From: Pedobacter deserti
GTDB taxonomy: Bacteria; Bacteroidota; Bacteroidia; Sphingobacteriales; Sphingobacteriaceae
NCBI RefSeq assembly: GCF_024436415.1
Contig: NZ_JAFMZQ010000001.1
Coordinates: forward strand, 2,294,001-2,358,000
Direction of reading: 5' to 3'
DNA length: 64,000 nucleotides
Shown here piece by piece: positions 24,567 to 32,783 of this stretch (positions are counted from its first letter, which is position 1; every line of letters starts with the position of its first letter). The notes under the pieces were generated by a model that saw nothing but the letters and a program-made list of their open reading frames with translations, had not been told where the DNA came from and did no database searches. Position numbers and translations under genes: made by a program.

Positions 24567-25820
24567 ATGAAAATAAAATATTTAGCTAAGCTGCTCATTT
24601 TATTGTCCGTGCTTGCTACAGGTAGTTTTTCCTGCTCTGAAGACCGGTTTGAGCCGATAGAAGATGACGGATCAGTGCCCGGCCCGGTACACGACGTCAG
24701 CGTCAAGAACATTGCCGGGGGTGCACAGATCACCTATGCTTTGCCAGACAATAAGAATCTGCTGTACATTAAAGCGGTATACCATCTGAAACAGGGCGAG
24801 GTCGAATCTAAAGCCTCCTACCTGACCAATCAGATCGTTTTGGAGGGTTTCGGTGACGAGGCCGAGCGGGAAGTTATCCTCTACGCCGTGAGCCGCTCAG
24901 AGAAACTTTCTGCACCGGTTAAGGTTAAGATCAAGCCGCTGCGCGCACCGGTGTTTACCGTTTTCAATTCCCTGGCATTAAGCGAGACCTTCGGTGGTAT
25001 TGTGGTGAACTTTGAAAATCCCACGGCAGTGAGCGGAAGCGTGAACAGCAATATGGTTGTGGGAACACTGCGCTGGGACGAGGAACTGAAAGAGTGGGTT
25101 CAGATCGATACCTATTACAGCGGCCTTACCAAAGATCAGTTTGCCGTGCGCGGACTCGAATCTAAGCCCTACAAATTTGGGGTGTTCATTAAAGACCGCT
25201 GGGACAATCACTCAGACACCCTGGAAACCGAACTGACTCCAATCTACGAAGAGGAGCTCGACAAGAAGCGCTGGCGTGATATACGTACCCGTTTTGCCAT
25301 ACCTCAAGTGGGCGCGCTGCCAATATCGGGAAACCGGATGCTGGAAGGCGTCGACTATTCCGGTGCCTACCCGATCACCAATATGTGGGACGGCAACGTC
25401 GGAAACTTCTTTCACACCAAATCGGGTTTTGAACTGCCTATCTGGATACCATTTGACCTGGGGGTTTCCGTTAAGCTAAGCCGTTACAAAATCTGGCAGC
25501 GCACCGTGGCCGGAGGATATTTCTCGCATGGCAATCCGCACGAATGGGAGATATGGGGTACGAACACGCCGGAAGACCCGAACAGCTGGGTGCAGATCGC
25601 TCATGAAATTATGGTAAAGCCTTCCGGATTGCCGGTGGGCCAGAACTCTGCCGACGACCGCAGCATCGCCGCCGCCGGACAAGAGTATAATTTCAATATT
25701 GACGCCCCGGCAGTCCGTTACCTGGCCTGGAAACATATCGATAACTGGGCATCCATACGGGGAGAATTTGGATTTCTGCACATGAATGAACTCACCATTT
25801 GGGGGCAACCCGGAAACTAA
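24567..25820 (+). CDS. DUF4959/DUF5126/DUF5000 surface lipoprotein
   Basis: A 417-residue lipoprotein (lipobox GSFSC). The order seems to be DUF4959 (about 30-120), a middle fibronectin-like DUF5126 (about 125-230), and a C-terminal DUF5000 domain with F5/8 type C-like features (SGFELPIWIPFDLGVSVKL, then WEIWGTNTPEDPNSWVQI). Proteins of this kind sit directly after susD in many Bacteroidota loci and are thought to bind glycan at the surface. No catalytic residues are expected. Confidence 0.85.
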   Translation: MKIKYLAKLLILLSVLATGSFSCSEDRFEPIEDDGSVPGPVHDVSVKNIAGGAQITYALPDNKNLLYIKAVYHLKQGEVESKASYLTNQIVLEGFGDEAEREVILYAVSRSEKLSAPVKVKIKPLRAPVFTVFNSLALSETFGGIVVNFENPTAVSGSVNSNMVVGTLRWDEELKEWVQIDTYYSGLTKDQFAVRGLESKPYKFGVFIKDRWDNHSDTLETELTPIYEEELDKKRWRDIRTRFAIPQVGALPISGNRMLEGVDYSGAYPITNMWDGNVGNFFHTKSGFELPIWIPFDLGVSVKLSRYKIWQRTVAGGYFSHGNPHEWEIWGTNTPEDPNSWVQIAHEIMVKPSGLPVGQNSADDRSIAAAGQEYNFNIDAPAVRYLAWKHIDNWASIRGEFGFLHMNELTIWGQPGN

Positions 25821-25835
25821 AAATGAAATAATCTT

Positions 25836-26579
25836 ATGAAAATAAAATCATTGAAATTCCCGATGTTTTTCCTGTTCGCGCTGGTTACCGTCATCGCGGC
25901 CTCCTGCGAAAAAATGGAAGAGACTTATAATGGATACCTGAAGGAGGGCGAAATCATCTATCCCGGAAAAGCCGATTCCCTGATGGCATTTCCCGGCAAC
26001 GGAAGGATCGGGCTGCAATGGCTGATCGTGTCTGATCCGAAGGTGGAGAAAGCTATCGTTTACTGGAACAATCACGCAGATTCCGTGGTTGTGCCGATCC
26101 GTAAAACTTCCCAGGTAGATGTCATTAAAGTAACCCTGCCAGACATGGAAGAGGGCTTATATACCTTTGATGTGTACACCTACGACAAGTCAGGAAACCG
26201 CTCCGTTGGAAGCCAGGTGATAGGCGAGGTGTTCGGCGAGTCGTACCAGAGAACCATCAGCAACCGCTTGATCCGGAGTGTGTCATGGCTCAATTTACCC
26301 CAGCAGGGCAGCGTTCCGGCATTCAGAGGCGCCGAGATCAGCTGGTATGGTGTGAATGCACAGGCGATATTTATCGACATTACATATACCCGGGAAGACG
26401 GCACGACCGGCACACACCGCGAGGAACCGGTCCGTGTGAGCGGTCGGCCCCCACTGTTCAGGGAAACGACCCGACTGCCGAATGCCAGGCCGAACTCCAG
26501 GATAAGCTACAAAACAGCATTTGTTCCTGATCCGCTGGCTATCGACACATTTTATACGGAGCTGAAACATTATAACTGA
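25836..26579 (+). CDS. DUF4998 surface lipoprotein
   Basis: A 247-residue lipoprotein (lipobox VIAASC) matching DUF4998, with fibronectin-like strands: PGNGRIGLQWLIVSDPKVEK, then the DVIKVTLPDMEEGLYTFDVY region. It follows the DUF5000 gene by 15 bp and precedes the esterase by 4 bp, so it belongs to the same operon. The likely role is a substrate-binding accessory at the cell surface; the function is not established for the family. Confidence 0.8.
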   Translation: MKIKSLKFPMFFLFALVTVIAASCEKMEETYNGYLKEGEIIYPGKADSLMAFPGNGRIGLQWLIVSDPKVEKAIVYWNNHADSVVVPIRKTSQVDVIKVTLPDMEEGLYTFDVYTYDKSGNRSVGSQVIGEVFGESYQRTISNRLIRSVSWLNLPQQGSVPAFRGAEISWYGVNAQAIFIDITYTREDGTTGTHREEPVRVSGRPPLFRETTRLPNARPNSRISYKTAFVPDPLAIDTFYTELKHYN

Positions 26580-26583
26580 CCTC

Positions 26584-27915
26584 ATGAAGAGCATATCCAG
26601 ATTATTTGCCCTTGGCATACTTTTACTATGCCAGTTTTGTCATGAAGCCCTGGGCCAATCGCGCCCTCCGGCGCCAATCCAGGTCCTGGTATCGCCCGAT
26701 AAGGCCGACTGGAGCTACAAGATCGGCGAAGAGGCCAGTTTCAGGGTAACCGTACTCCGGCACCAGGTGGCCATGGAAAATATTAAAGTCACCTACGCTA
26801 TTGGTCCCGAGAAAATGGTCCCCACACGTAAAGGCGAAGTTGTATTGAAGGGCGGAAACGCGGTGATAGGAAAGGGTAAAATGACCACCCCAGGTTTCCT
26901 CCGCTGCGACGTCCGTGTGAGCGTTGACGGCGCAGTATACCGGGGCATCGCAACGGCAGCTTACCAGCCCGAAGACATCAGGCCGACACAATCCCTGCCG
27001 GCCGATTTTCGGGAATTCTGGGAAAAAGCCAAGGCCGATGCAAGGACGGTCCCTTTAAACCCTGTGATGACCCTGTTGCCCGACCGCTGCACCGACAAAA
27101 CCAATGTTTACGAACTGAGCTTTCAGAATGACATTGCCGGTTCGAGGATCTACGGCATCCTGTGTGTGCCCAGGGCCAAAGGCAAATATCCAGCCTTGCT
27201 GCAGGTTCCCGGCGCTGGCATCAGGCCATATCCAGGTCTGACAGCACTGGCCGACAGCGGCATGATTACCCTTCAGATCGGGATTCACGGCATATCCGTT
27301 ACCCATCCACCTGCGCTATACGCAGACCTGGGCAGGGGCGGAATGAGAGACTACTTTTACGTGAACCTGGATGATCGGGACAGGTACTATTACAAGCGTG
27401 TTTACCTGGGCTGTGTACGGGCAGTAGATTATCTCGCTTCCATGGCCGAATTTGACGGAAGCAATCTCGGCGTATGGGGCGGAAGCCAGGGTGGAGCACT
27501 TGCTATTGTGACAGCGGCGCTCGACAAGCGGGTTAAATTCCTCGCTTCGCAGTATCCCGCACTCTGCGACCTCACGGGCTACCTGCATGGCCGCGCAGGA
27601 GGCTGGCCGCATCTTTTTACGGGCAATAACCTCAACTTCTTAAACAAGGAGGACAAGGTGAAAACGTCCGCCTATTATGATGTCGTCAATTTTGCCAGAG
27701 ATATAGAGATTCCCGGCTTATACGCCTGGGGCTACAATGATGAAACCGTTCCCCCAACGTCTTATTACTCGGCCTACAATGTCATTAAAGCCCCGAAAGA
27801 CCTGAGGCTTGTACAGGAAACCGGCCATTGGACATACCCGGAACAAATCAATGAAATCAACGAATGGCTGATCAATAAGCTGTTCGGTAACCAGAAAGAA
27901 AAGAAAGCAAACTAA
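26584..27915 (+). CDS. Acetyl xylan esterase-like hydrolase (CE7/AXE1 family)
   Basis: A secreted alpha/beta hydrolase of 443 residues. After a signal peptide (HEALGQ) there is a beta domain (about 30-130), then the AXE1-type catalytic domain. The catalytic Ser is S301 in VWGGSQGGALA, the Asp is D386 in GYNDETVPP, and the His is H415 in ETGHWTYP. CE7 enzymes remove acetyl groups from oligosaccharides and some antibiotics. In this locus it would de-esterify the imported substrate. It is the only carbohydrate-active enzyme in the operon. Confidence 0.85.
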   Translation: MKSISRLFALGILLLCQFCHEALGQSRPPAPIQVLVSPDKADWSYKIGEEASFRVTVLRHQVAMENIKVTYAIGPEKMVPTRKGEVVLKGGNAVIGKGKMTTPGFLRCDVRVSVDGAVYRGIATAAYQPEDIRPTQSLPADFREFWEKAKADARTVPLNPVMTLLPDRCTDKTNVYELSFQNDIAGSRIYGILCVPRAKGKYPALLQVPGAGIRPYPGLTALADSGMITLQIGIHGISVTHPPALYADLGRGGMRDYFYVNLDDRDRYYYKRVYLGCVRAVDYLASMAEFDGSNLGVWGGSQGGALAIVTAALDKRVKFLASQYPALCDLTGYLHGRAGGWPHLFTGNNLNFLNKEDKVKTSAYYDVVNFARDIEIPGLYAWGYNDETVPPTSYYSAYNVIKAPKDLRLVQETGHWTYPEQINEINEWLINKLFGNQKEKKAN

Positions 27916-27928
27916 AAAACTAATAAAG

Positions 27929-29503
27929 ATGATCAAGAAGATTTTATGGTGTGTGTTGCTTTTAGCAACGCAATTGGCGACCTACGCCCAGGACAAAGCA
28001 AAGGGAATGGTATATGAAGACCAAAACAGGAACAATAAAAAAGATAAAGGAGAGCGCGGAATTCAAGGCGTGCCCGTAAGTAACGGTTCAGATGTGGTGC
28101 TCACGGATGAGCAGGGACGTTATAGTCTGCCCATAGGCCATGACGACATCATTTTTGCCGTTAAGCCCGCCGGGTACCAGTTTGCGCTCAGCAAGGACAA
28201 CCTGCCGAAGTCGTACTACATACATAAACCCAAGGGCTCTCCAACGACCACCAAGTATAAGGGCGTTGCGCCCACTGGCGAGTTACCCCGCTCCATAGAT
28301 TTTGGGATACACAAACAAACGGAGAAGGATGATTTTAAGATCCTGGTGCTTGGCGACCCGCAGGTATTGGACACCCGGGAACTCGGATTTTTCCAAAAGT
28401 CGATACTGGACGAAGTTGCCCAGGTGAAAGACATCTCATTCGGGATTACGCTGGGCGATATGGTTCAGAGCGACCTCGACCTGAACGACGAATACAAGCA
28501 AATGATTGCAGGACTGAAGCTTCCCTGGTACAATGTGCTTGGAAACCACGACCTCAATATGGACGCTCCGGTAGATTCGCTCCATGACGAGACCTTTGAG
28601 GCCGATTTTGGACCGGCGAGCTATGCGTTTAATTACGGTAAGGCACATTTTATTATCCTGGACAACAACCTGTATCCAGACCCCAGAGGCGGTAAGGGCT
28701 TGTGGGCCGGCTATAGCAAAAAGCAGCTGAGGTTTATAGAAAATGACCTTAAAAATGTGGGTAAGGACCAGCTCGTCGTGCTGGTTAACCATATTCAGAT
28801 GAACATCGTGAACGAAAACTCTTTCCGTAAAGCCGACCGACAGCAGCTTTTCAATCTTTTTAAAGGATACCCTCATGTCCTCGTTTTGTCGGCCCACACC
28901 CACAACAATCAGCAATTCTTTTATAGTGGCAAGGATGGCTGGCCAAATGAAACGCCCCTGCATGAATACAACGTAGGCGCGACCTGCGGCAACTGGTATT
29001 CCGGAAAGATCAACGACCGCGGCGTTGCAGAAGCCACCATGAGCGATGGAACACCAACAGGCTTCGTTACCCTGAACATTTCCGGAAATACCTACAAGGC
29101 CGACTATAAGGTGTCGGGCAAGCCAGCCGATTATCAGATCGGGCTGTTCCATAGAAAAGTAATGTCGACCATCTGGTGGGAAGGCCGCGGACGCATTTAC
29201 GCCAACTTTTTCATGGGACATAAAGGCAGTAAGGTTGAATACCGGATCGGCAACGATGCCTGGAAACCCATGCGCTATATTGTGCAGCCCGACCCAGCCT
29301 ATGTTGCCGAGCTGTATCGCTGGGACACGGCCGATACCCTGATGCCGGGCCGCAGACCAACCGAACCTGCAGACTGCACACATTTGTGGTGGGCGCCTTT
29401 GTCGAACGACCGCCCTGTAGGCTCCCATACCATCGAAGTGCGCGCCCAGGACGACTATGGACGGACCTTCATTGAGAAAAGCAGTTTTAGGATAGAAGAA
29501 TAG
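27929..29503 (+). CDS. Secreted calcineurin-like metallophosphoesterase with N- and C-terminal accessory domains
   Basis: A 524-residue enzyme with a signal peptide (ATYAQ), an N-terminal beta domain (MetallophosN type, about 25-110), a calcineurin-like catalytic domain (about 125-365) and a C-terminal MetallophosC-type domain (about 370-520). The metal ligands are visible in order: VLGDPQVLD, ITLGDMVQSD, LGNHDLN, VNHIQMN and SAHTHN. It hydrolyses a phosphomono- or phosphodiester outside the cytoplasm. As the last gene of the SusCD operon it suggests the substrate may carry phosphate, such as a teichoic-acid-like or phosphorylated glycan; that is inference. Confidence 0.85.
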   Translation: MIKKILWCVLLLATQLATYAQDKAKGMVYEDQNRNNKKDKGERGIQGVPVSNGSDVVLTDEQGRYSLPIGHDDIIFAVKPAGYQFALSKDNLPKSYYIHKPKGSPTTTKYKGVAPTGELPRSIDFGIHKQTEKDDFKILVLGDPQVLDTRELGFFQKSILDEVAQVKDISFGITLGDMVQSDLDLNDEYKQMIAGLKLPWYNVLGNHDLNMDAPVDSLHDETFEADFGPASYAFNYGKAHFIILDNNLYPDPRGGKGLWAGYSKKQLRFIENDLKNVGKDQLVVLVNHIQMNIVNENSFRKADRQQLFNLFKGYPHVLVLSAHTHNNQQFFYSGKDGWPNETPLHEYNVGATCGNWYSGKINDRGVAEATMSDGTPTGFVTLNISGNTYKADYKVSGKPADYQIGLFHRKVMSTIWWEGRGRIYANFFMGHKGSKVEYRIGNDAWKPMRYIVQPDPAYVAELYRWDTADTLMPGRRPTEPADCTHLWWAPLSNDRPVGSHTIEVRAQDDYGRTFIEKSSFRIEE

Positions 29504-29514
29504 GATGAGAAAGA

Positions 29515-29557
29515 CCTGATCATGTTGTTTTCCTGCACGGAGGCCTACATGATCAGG
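29515..29557 (+). terminator. Stem-loop at the end of the first SusCD operon
   Basis: Perfect 11-bp arms CCTGATCATGT (29515-29525) and ACATGATCAGG (29547-29557) lie 12 bp after the phosphoesterase stop. The T-tract is weak, so it may act as an RNA 3'-end stabiliser as much as a terminator. Confidence 0.5.
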
Positions 29558-29629
29558 AATTTGTAATTGCGAACTACTTCAGCATTTCTGCTATTACGCC
29601 GAACATTGGTGTTAAAGACAAGAATTCCA

Positions 29630-29824
29630 TTAAGCATTCTTAAGCATAGCCTGCAATTCTGACTCATCGAAGCCATTAGCCGCGGCTTCTATCGTCGCCT
29701 GTTTCATCACATCGAATAGGCGGTCGTCATTACTATCATTCTCTGTCTTTCTTTTACTTTCTCCTTCAGCCTTTTCCGACGCTAGAGCGATATCAGTTGG
29801 GGACATTAATTGCGGTTTTTTCAT
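29630..29824 (-). CDS. Small acidic protein of unknown function
   Basis: A possible 64-residue protein starting MKKPQLMSPTDIALASEKAE. It is hydrophilic and helical, with an acidic, Asn-rich middle (ENDSNDDRLFDVMKQ) and an alanine-rich C-terminus. There is no signal peptide, membrane segment or family match I can name. It lies in the AT-rich accessory patch next to nuclease-gene remnants. It could be a small antitoxin, a peptide precursor or a gene remnant. Coding is supported only by a clean frame with a good ATG. Confidence 0.4.
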   Translation of the reverse strand: MKKPQLMSPTDIALASEKAEGESKRKTENDSNDDRLFDVMKQATIEAAANGFDESELQAMLKNA

Positions 29825-29876
29825 TTTTGATTTGGTTTAACCTGCTTCTACACAAATGTAAGAAATGTAGTAAATC

Positions 29877-30490
29877 TCATGCAATTTCCGACGCTTGACA
29901 AAGGGAGGAGATGTGTTCTTCTTTAAAACCGCTAGTTAAATCAATATTGATTTCTCTCACCAGCGGTGAGAGATTTGCCTGGTCAATCATTACTCTTTCA
30001 TAGAAACTACTGCTGATCTGTCGTTCTATTTCACGTTTACCATACTTCTCTTGCAGAGATACTTTCAAGTAAAGAGGCAGATGTGATTTATAGGGTTTGG
30101 TGGGATTGTTTTTATAGCGTTTAGCGGTACGGTCTGTATAGGAAATTGATGTTAAATTTACTCGGACTCATTGTTTTTTAACAACTTAGCAAGGTCACTC
30201 GCTCCTGGCAAAATTCCTTTCAATTCTTTGGGAACCTGTCTGGTGGTTTTGAATGTTGCGGCCCCCATTGCTTTATCTATCGATTTAAATGAATATTCAA
30301 CAAATGAAATCTCGCAGTTACCTACTGCGAGATTTCATTTTGGTTCTCTATATTAATTTCTGCAGTTAACAACTGCGGAAACTCAATGTCGGTAAGTTTC
30401 ATAAAACAACTTCATACTATCCAAATTCCGATCTGAGAATCCTCTTAAACCAGGAAGCGATGTTTTAGTTGTTAGAAATTTAGGTCTGGT
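29877..30490 (-). pseudogene. Scrambled remnants of a DUF1016 (YhcG-type PDDEXK) nuclease gene
   Basis: Read on the minus strand, three pieces look like DUF1016 proteins but are out of order and frame. At about 30490-30395, LPGLRGFSDRNLDSMKLFYE matches the N-terminal domain. At about 30315-30165, ISFVEYSFKSIDKAMG, then RQVPKELKGILP and a stop, matches the C-terminal end. At about 30090-29877, LQEKYGKREIERQISSSFYE, then LSPLVREI, matches the middle. The nuclease core is missing. The pieces are separated by stops and by palindromic sequence, so nothing functional can be made. They may come from one rearranged gene or from two decayed copies. Confidence 0.6.
30302..30381. repeat. Two neighbouring palindromes inside the nuclease remnant
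   Basis: A 16-bp perfect stem (30302-30317 with 30325-30340, core ATGAAATCTCGCAG/CTGCGAGATTTCAT, 7-nt loop) is followed by an 11-bp stem with one mismatch (30357-30367 with 30371-30381, TTTCTGCAGTT/AACTGCGGAAA, 3-nt loop). Both share the GCAGTTA-type core. They lie exactly where the N- and C-terminal nuclease fragments meet. Confidence 0.7.
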
Positions 30491-30505
30491 ATTTGTGTGA
30501 AAATT

Positions 30506-30543
30506 TCTATATTTTTGTAGTATGTCTATATTTTTGTAGTATG
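30506..30543 (+). promoter_or_regulatory. Tandem 19-bp repeat carrying two -7 elements and the antitoxin start codon
   Basis: The 19-nt unit tctatatttttgtagtatg occurs twice back to back (30506-30524 and 30525-30543). Each contains TATTTTTG (30510-30517, 30529-30536), an exact TAnnTTTG match. The second unit ends with the ATG of the antitoxin gene at 30541. A TTTG at 30492-30495 lies upstream, though at only 14 bp from the first -7 element. Confidence 0.6.
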
Positions 30544-30699
30544 AATAAGAAACCGCAAAATTCAGAGAAAGATAAGGCTTCATTAAGAAAAAAAATTCTC
30601 AAGTCTATGATAGCCTCTTTTAAAATTGAGGGAATCAATATTTCTGAGGAGGCTGCTGCATCTGCATTAAAGCGTATTTCCCTTAATCTGGAAAAATAG
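30541..30699 (+). CDS. VbhA-type antitoxin of a Fic toxin
   Basis: A 52-residue helical protein. It carries the Fic inhibitory motif (S/T)xxxE(G/N) exactly, as S26-F-K-I-E30-G31 in MIASFKIEGINIS. In class I Fic systems the glutamate of such an antitoxin blocks the ATP gamma-phosphate site of the toxin. The ATG at 30541 is chosen because it follows the two promoter repeats; an upstream GTG would add a hydrophobic leader reading through the repeat. Its 3' end overlaps the 3' end of the convergent fic gene by 17 bp, which is unusual, since antitoxin and toxin normally share one operon. Confidence 0.7.
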   Translation: MNKKPQNSEKDKASLRKKILKSMIASFKIEGINISEEAAASALKRISLNLEK

Positions 30700-31270
30700 A
30701 TGTGATAAAGTCAATCATAGGCTGATAGTCTTTTTCTGCTGACTTTTGTATAGCGGTAACGTAAATACTGAAATTCGTTTTGTTTATTTTCTCAAACAAT
30801 AAGGAATCATATCCTTGTTTTCTTGCCATCAAATTTGCCAATATCCTAGCGGTACGTCCGTTGCCCTCTCTAAATGGATGAATAAACAATAGTTCACCAT
30901 GAATTTCCGCTATGCTTTTTATAAGGTCTTCTTTTGAAGTGTGCTTGCTTGGCAATTTAGATAGCAACTCGTTTTCAAAAGATAACATCGATTGAGCAAG
31001 GTATTTTGCCGCGGGAAAAGGAAATCCTCCTTTTGAAATATTTACTTCACGAAGCTTTCCGGCGAAACTGTAAAGATGTTCTAACGATAATTTGTGTATT
31101 TGCAGGATGTATTTTAAGCTAAACTTTGTCTTAAGGGTAAGTTGCTCTGTTAGTATAATTTCTGCTTTCAAAAATCCTTCGAATTCTGCCAAGGAAATCT
31201 CGTCCGAGGTTTTCAGGTTTAAAATATTCGGAAGGATTTCCCCCTGATCGTCTGGCAAATCGTATTTCAT
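30683..31270 (-). CDS. Fic-domain protein (probable AMP transferase toxin)
   Basis: A 195-residue Fic protein. The catalytic loop is intact: H131-PFREGNGRTAR in LLFIHPFREGNGRTARI, with the catalytic His and the anion-binding GNGR. The flap that positions the target is ISKGGFPFPAAKYL (about 79-92). It usually transfers AMP to a target hydroxyl; known bacterial toxins of this group act on gyrase or topoisomerase IV. No (S/T)xxxE(G/N) motif is seen inside the protein itself, so inhibition must come from the separate small protein encoded opposite. The gene lies in an AT-rich accessory patch. Confidence 0.85.
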   Translation of the reverse strand: MKYDLPDDQGEILPNILNLKTSDEISLAEFEGFLKAEIILTEQLTLKTKFSLKYILQIHKLSLEHLYSFAGKLREVNISKGGFPFPAAKYLAQSMLSFENELLSKLPSKHTSKEDLIKSIAEIHGELLFIHPFREGNGRTARILANLMARKQGYDSLLFEKINKTNFSIYVTAIQKSAEKDYQPMIDFITSIFPD

Positions 31271-31485
31271 AAGCTAAGGTAATTAAAATTTAGTTCACTA
31301 TGTATCTCCGAATCCGTCAAGGACTAAAGTATACCAGCTAAAATGAAGAAGAAACATTAACTATGTAAACTGACAGCAGAAAACTTTATCTTCTAATTTT
31401 TTTTCATATCGAGTAGGTGTTCCCCCGTTTTCATGTGCTATGTATAATGTAGGGGGTTATAAAAGCCTCTTGAAAGAGATAGCAT

Positions 31486-32697
31486 ATGACAAAGCAGGAG
31501 CTAGACAGTTTGATTGATAAGGTACATAATGGTACAGCCAACGATGAGGAGTTGGGGCTGTATAACCACTATATGAACCGTATTGCGCTGGGTAGTTCAA
31601 ATGCTTTCGGCGTGGCGGCATGGAATACGACCGAGCTGGGTGCGGAGGATGACGTGAAGCAAGAGTTGTATGACAGGATAGAGAAAATCAGGTTAGTTCG
31701 AATAAGTAGGCAGTTAACACTGTGGCCGCGTTTTGCAATAATAGCGGCCGCAGCTGTTGCTGCCATTATTATTGGCGTATGGTTCTTTAACTACCATCAT
31801 CTCGACGACAGGAAAGATCTCACGAACATTACAAAAAATGATATAGCACCCGGTAAGCATGGTGCAACCATAACCCTGGCTAACGGCAAAGTGATTACAC
31901 TGAGCGAGGCGAAGAGCGGAGTCGTGATTGGCGGAGCGGAAGGATTGGTTTACAATGATAATACTGCAGTTATATCGGGTGAAGATGGCGAGATCCTGAA
32001 AAAGGGATTATATAAGGGATCTTCCGCTTCAACCGGTATGACAGCGGTAACACAGAAAGGCCAGACCTACCAGTTTACCTTGCCTGACGGAACCAAGGTA
32101 TGGCTTAATGCGGATTCAAAAATAAGTTTCCCTTCTCAATTTAATGGAAAAGAGCGCAAAGTGTTGCTAGAAGGTGAAGGTTATTTTGAAGTAGTGCATA
32201 ATGCGAAGCAGCCGTTCAGGGTAGAGAGTACGAGCAGTGATGGTAAAAAACAGGTTGTAGAAGATATTGGTACTGCATTTAACATCAGTGCTTATGGCAA
32301 TGACCAGGTGACTACTACCACACTGGTGGAGGGCGAAGCCCGGGTAAGTGCATTTGATGCAAGATCAGGCATACAGAGTGCGGTACTGAAACCTAACCAG
32401 CAGGCAATACAGAATGCCCGGGGCGGAATGCAGGTGCGGCGGGTAGACCCTGAACAGGCGGTGTCCTGGAAGGAAGGAGTGTTTATTTATAACTCTACAC
32501 CGCTGGAGGATGTGATGCGGCAGGTGGCCAGGTGGTACAATGTAGAAGTTGTATATGAACATGCAGGGCTGAAGAAGAAACTGTTTGGAGGATCGGCGTT
32601 GAGGAGCGACCATGTATCGAAGATACTGCAGACCATAGAAAACACAGGAGCAGTACACTTTAAAATAGAGGGCAGAAGAATTACCGTTATGAAATGA
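31486..32697 (+). CDS. FecR-type anti-sigma factor of the second SusCD locus (no adjacent sigma)
   Basis: A 403-residue FecR protein. The cytosolic part spans 1-80; a transmembrane helix lies at about 83-103 (FAIIAAAAVAAIIIGVWFF). The periplasmic FecR domain (about 185-290) carries FTLPDGTKVWLNADSKISFP and EGEGYFEVVHNAKQPF. The C-terminal DUF4974 part (about 320-403) carries EGVFIYNSTPLEDVMRQVA. It precedes susC, as expected, but no ECF sigma gene lies upstream; instead there is the Fic module. Its sigma factor was probably lost or is encoded elsewhere. Confidence 0.9.
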   Translation: MTKQELDSLIDKVHNGTANDEELGLYNHYMNRIALGSSNAFGVAAWNTTELGAEDDVKQELYDRIEKIRLVRISRQLTLWPRFAIIAAAAVAAIIIGVWFFNYHHLDDRKDLTNITKNDIAPGKHGATITLANGKVITLSEAKSGVVIGGAEGLVYNDNTAVISGEDGEILKKGLYKGSSASTGMTAVTQKGQTYQFTLPDGTKVWLNADSKISFPSQFNGKERKVLLEGEGYFEVVHNAKQPFRVESTSSDGKKQVVEDIGTAFNISAYGNDQVTTTTLVEGEARVSAFDARSGIQSAVLKPNQQAIQNARGGMQVRRVDPEQAVSWKEGVFIYNSTPLEDVMRQVARWYNVEVVYEHAGLKKKLFGGSALRSDHVSKILQTIENTGAVHFKIEGRRITVMK

Positions 32698-32783
32698 TGG
32701 GGCCTGACCAGCCCTGCACTATAGGATACTGATCGTCCCTATAGCGAGAAATCAACTAAACCATAAACCAAAAACTAACGAAA

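Noticed and set aside
28436..29428. A 330-codon frame antisense to the metallophosphoesterase gene
   Set aside because: The metal-binding motifs on the sense strand leave no doubt about the coding strand.
30171..30356. A 61-codon plus-strand frame in the accessory patch
   Set aside because: It is antisense to the C-terminal DUF1016 remnant and its product reads as the reverse frame of that fragment.
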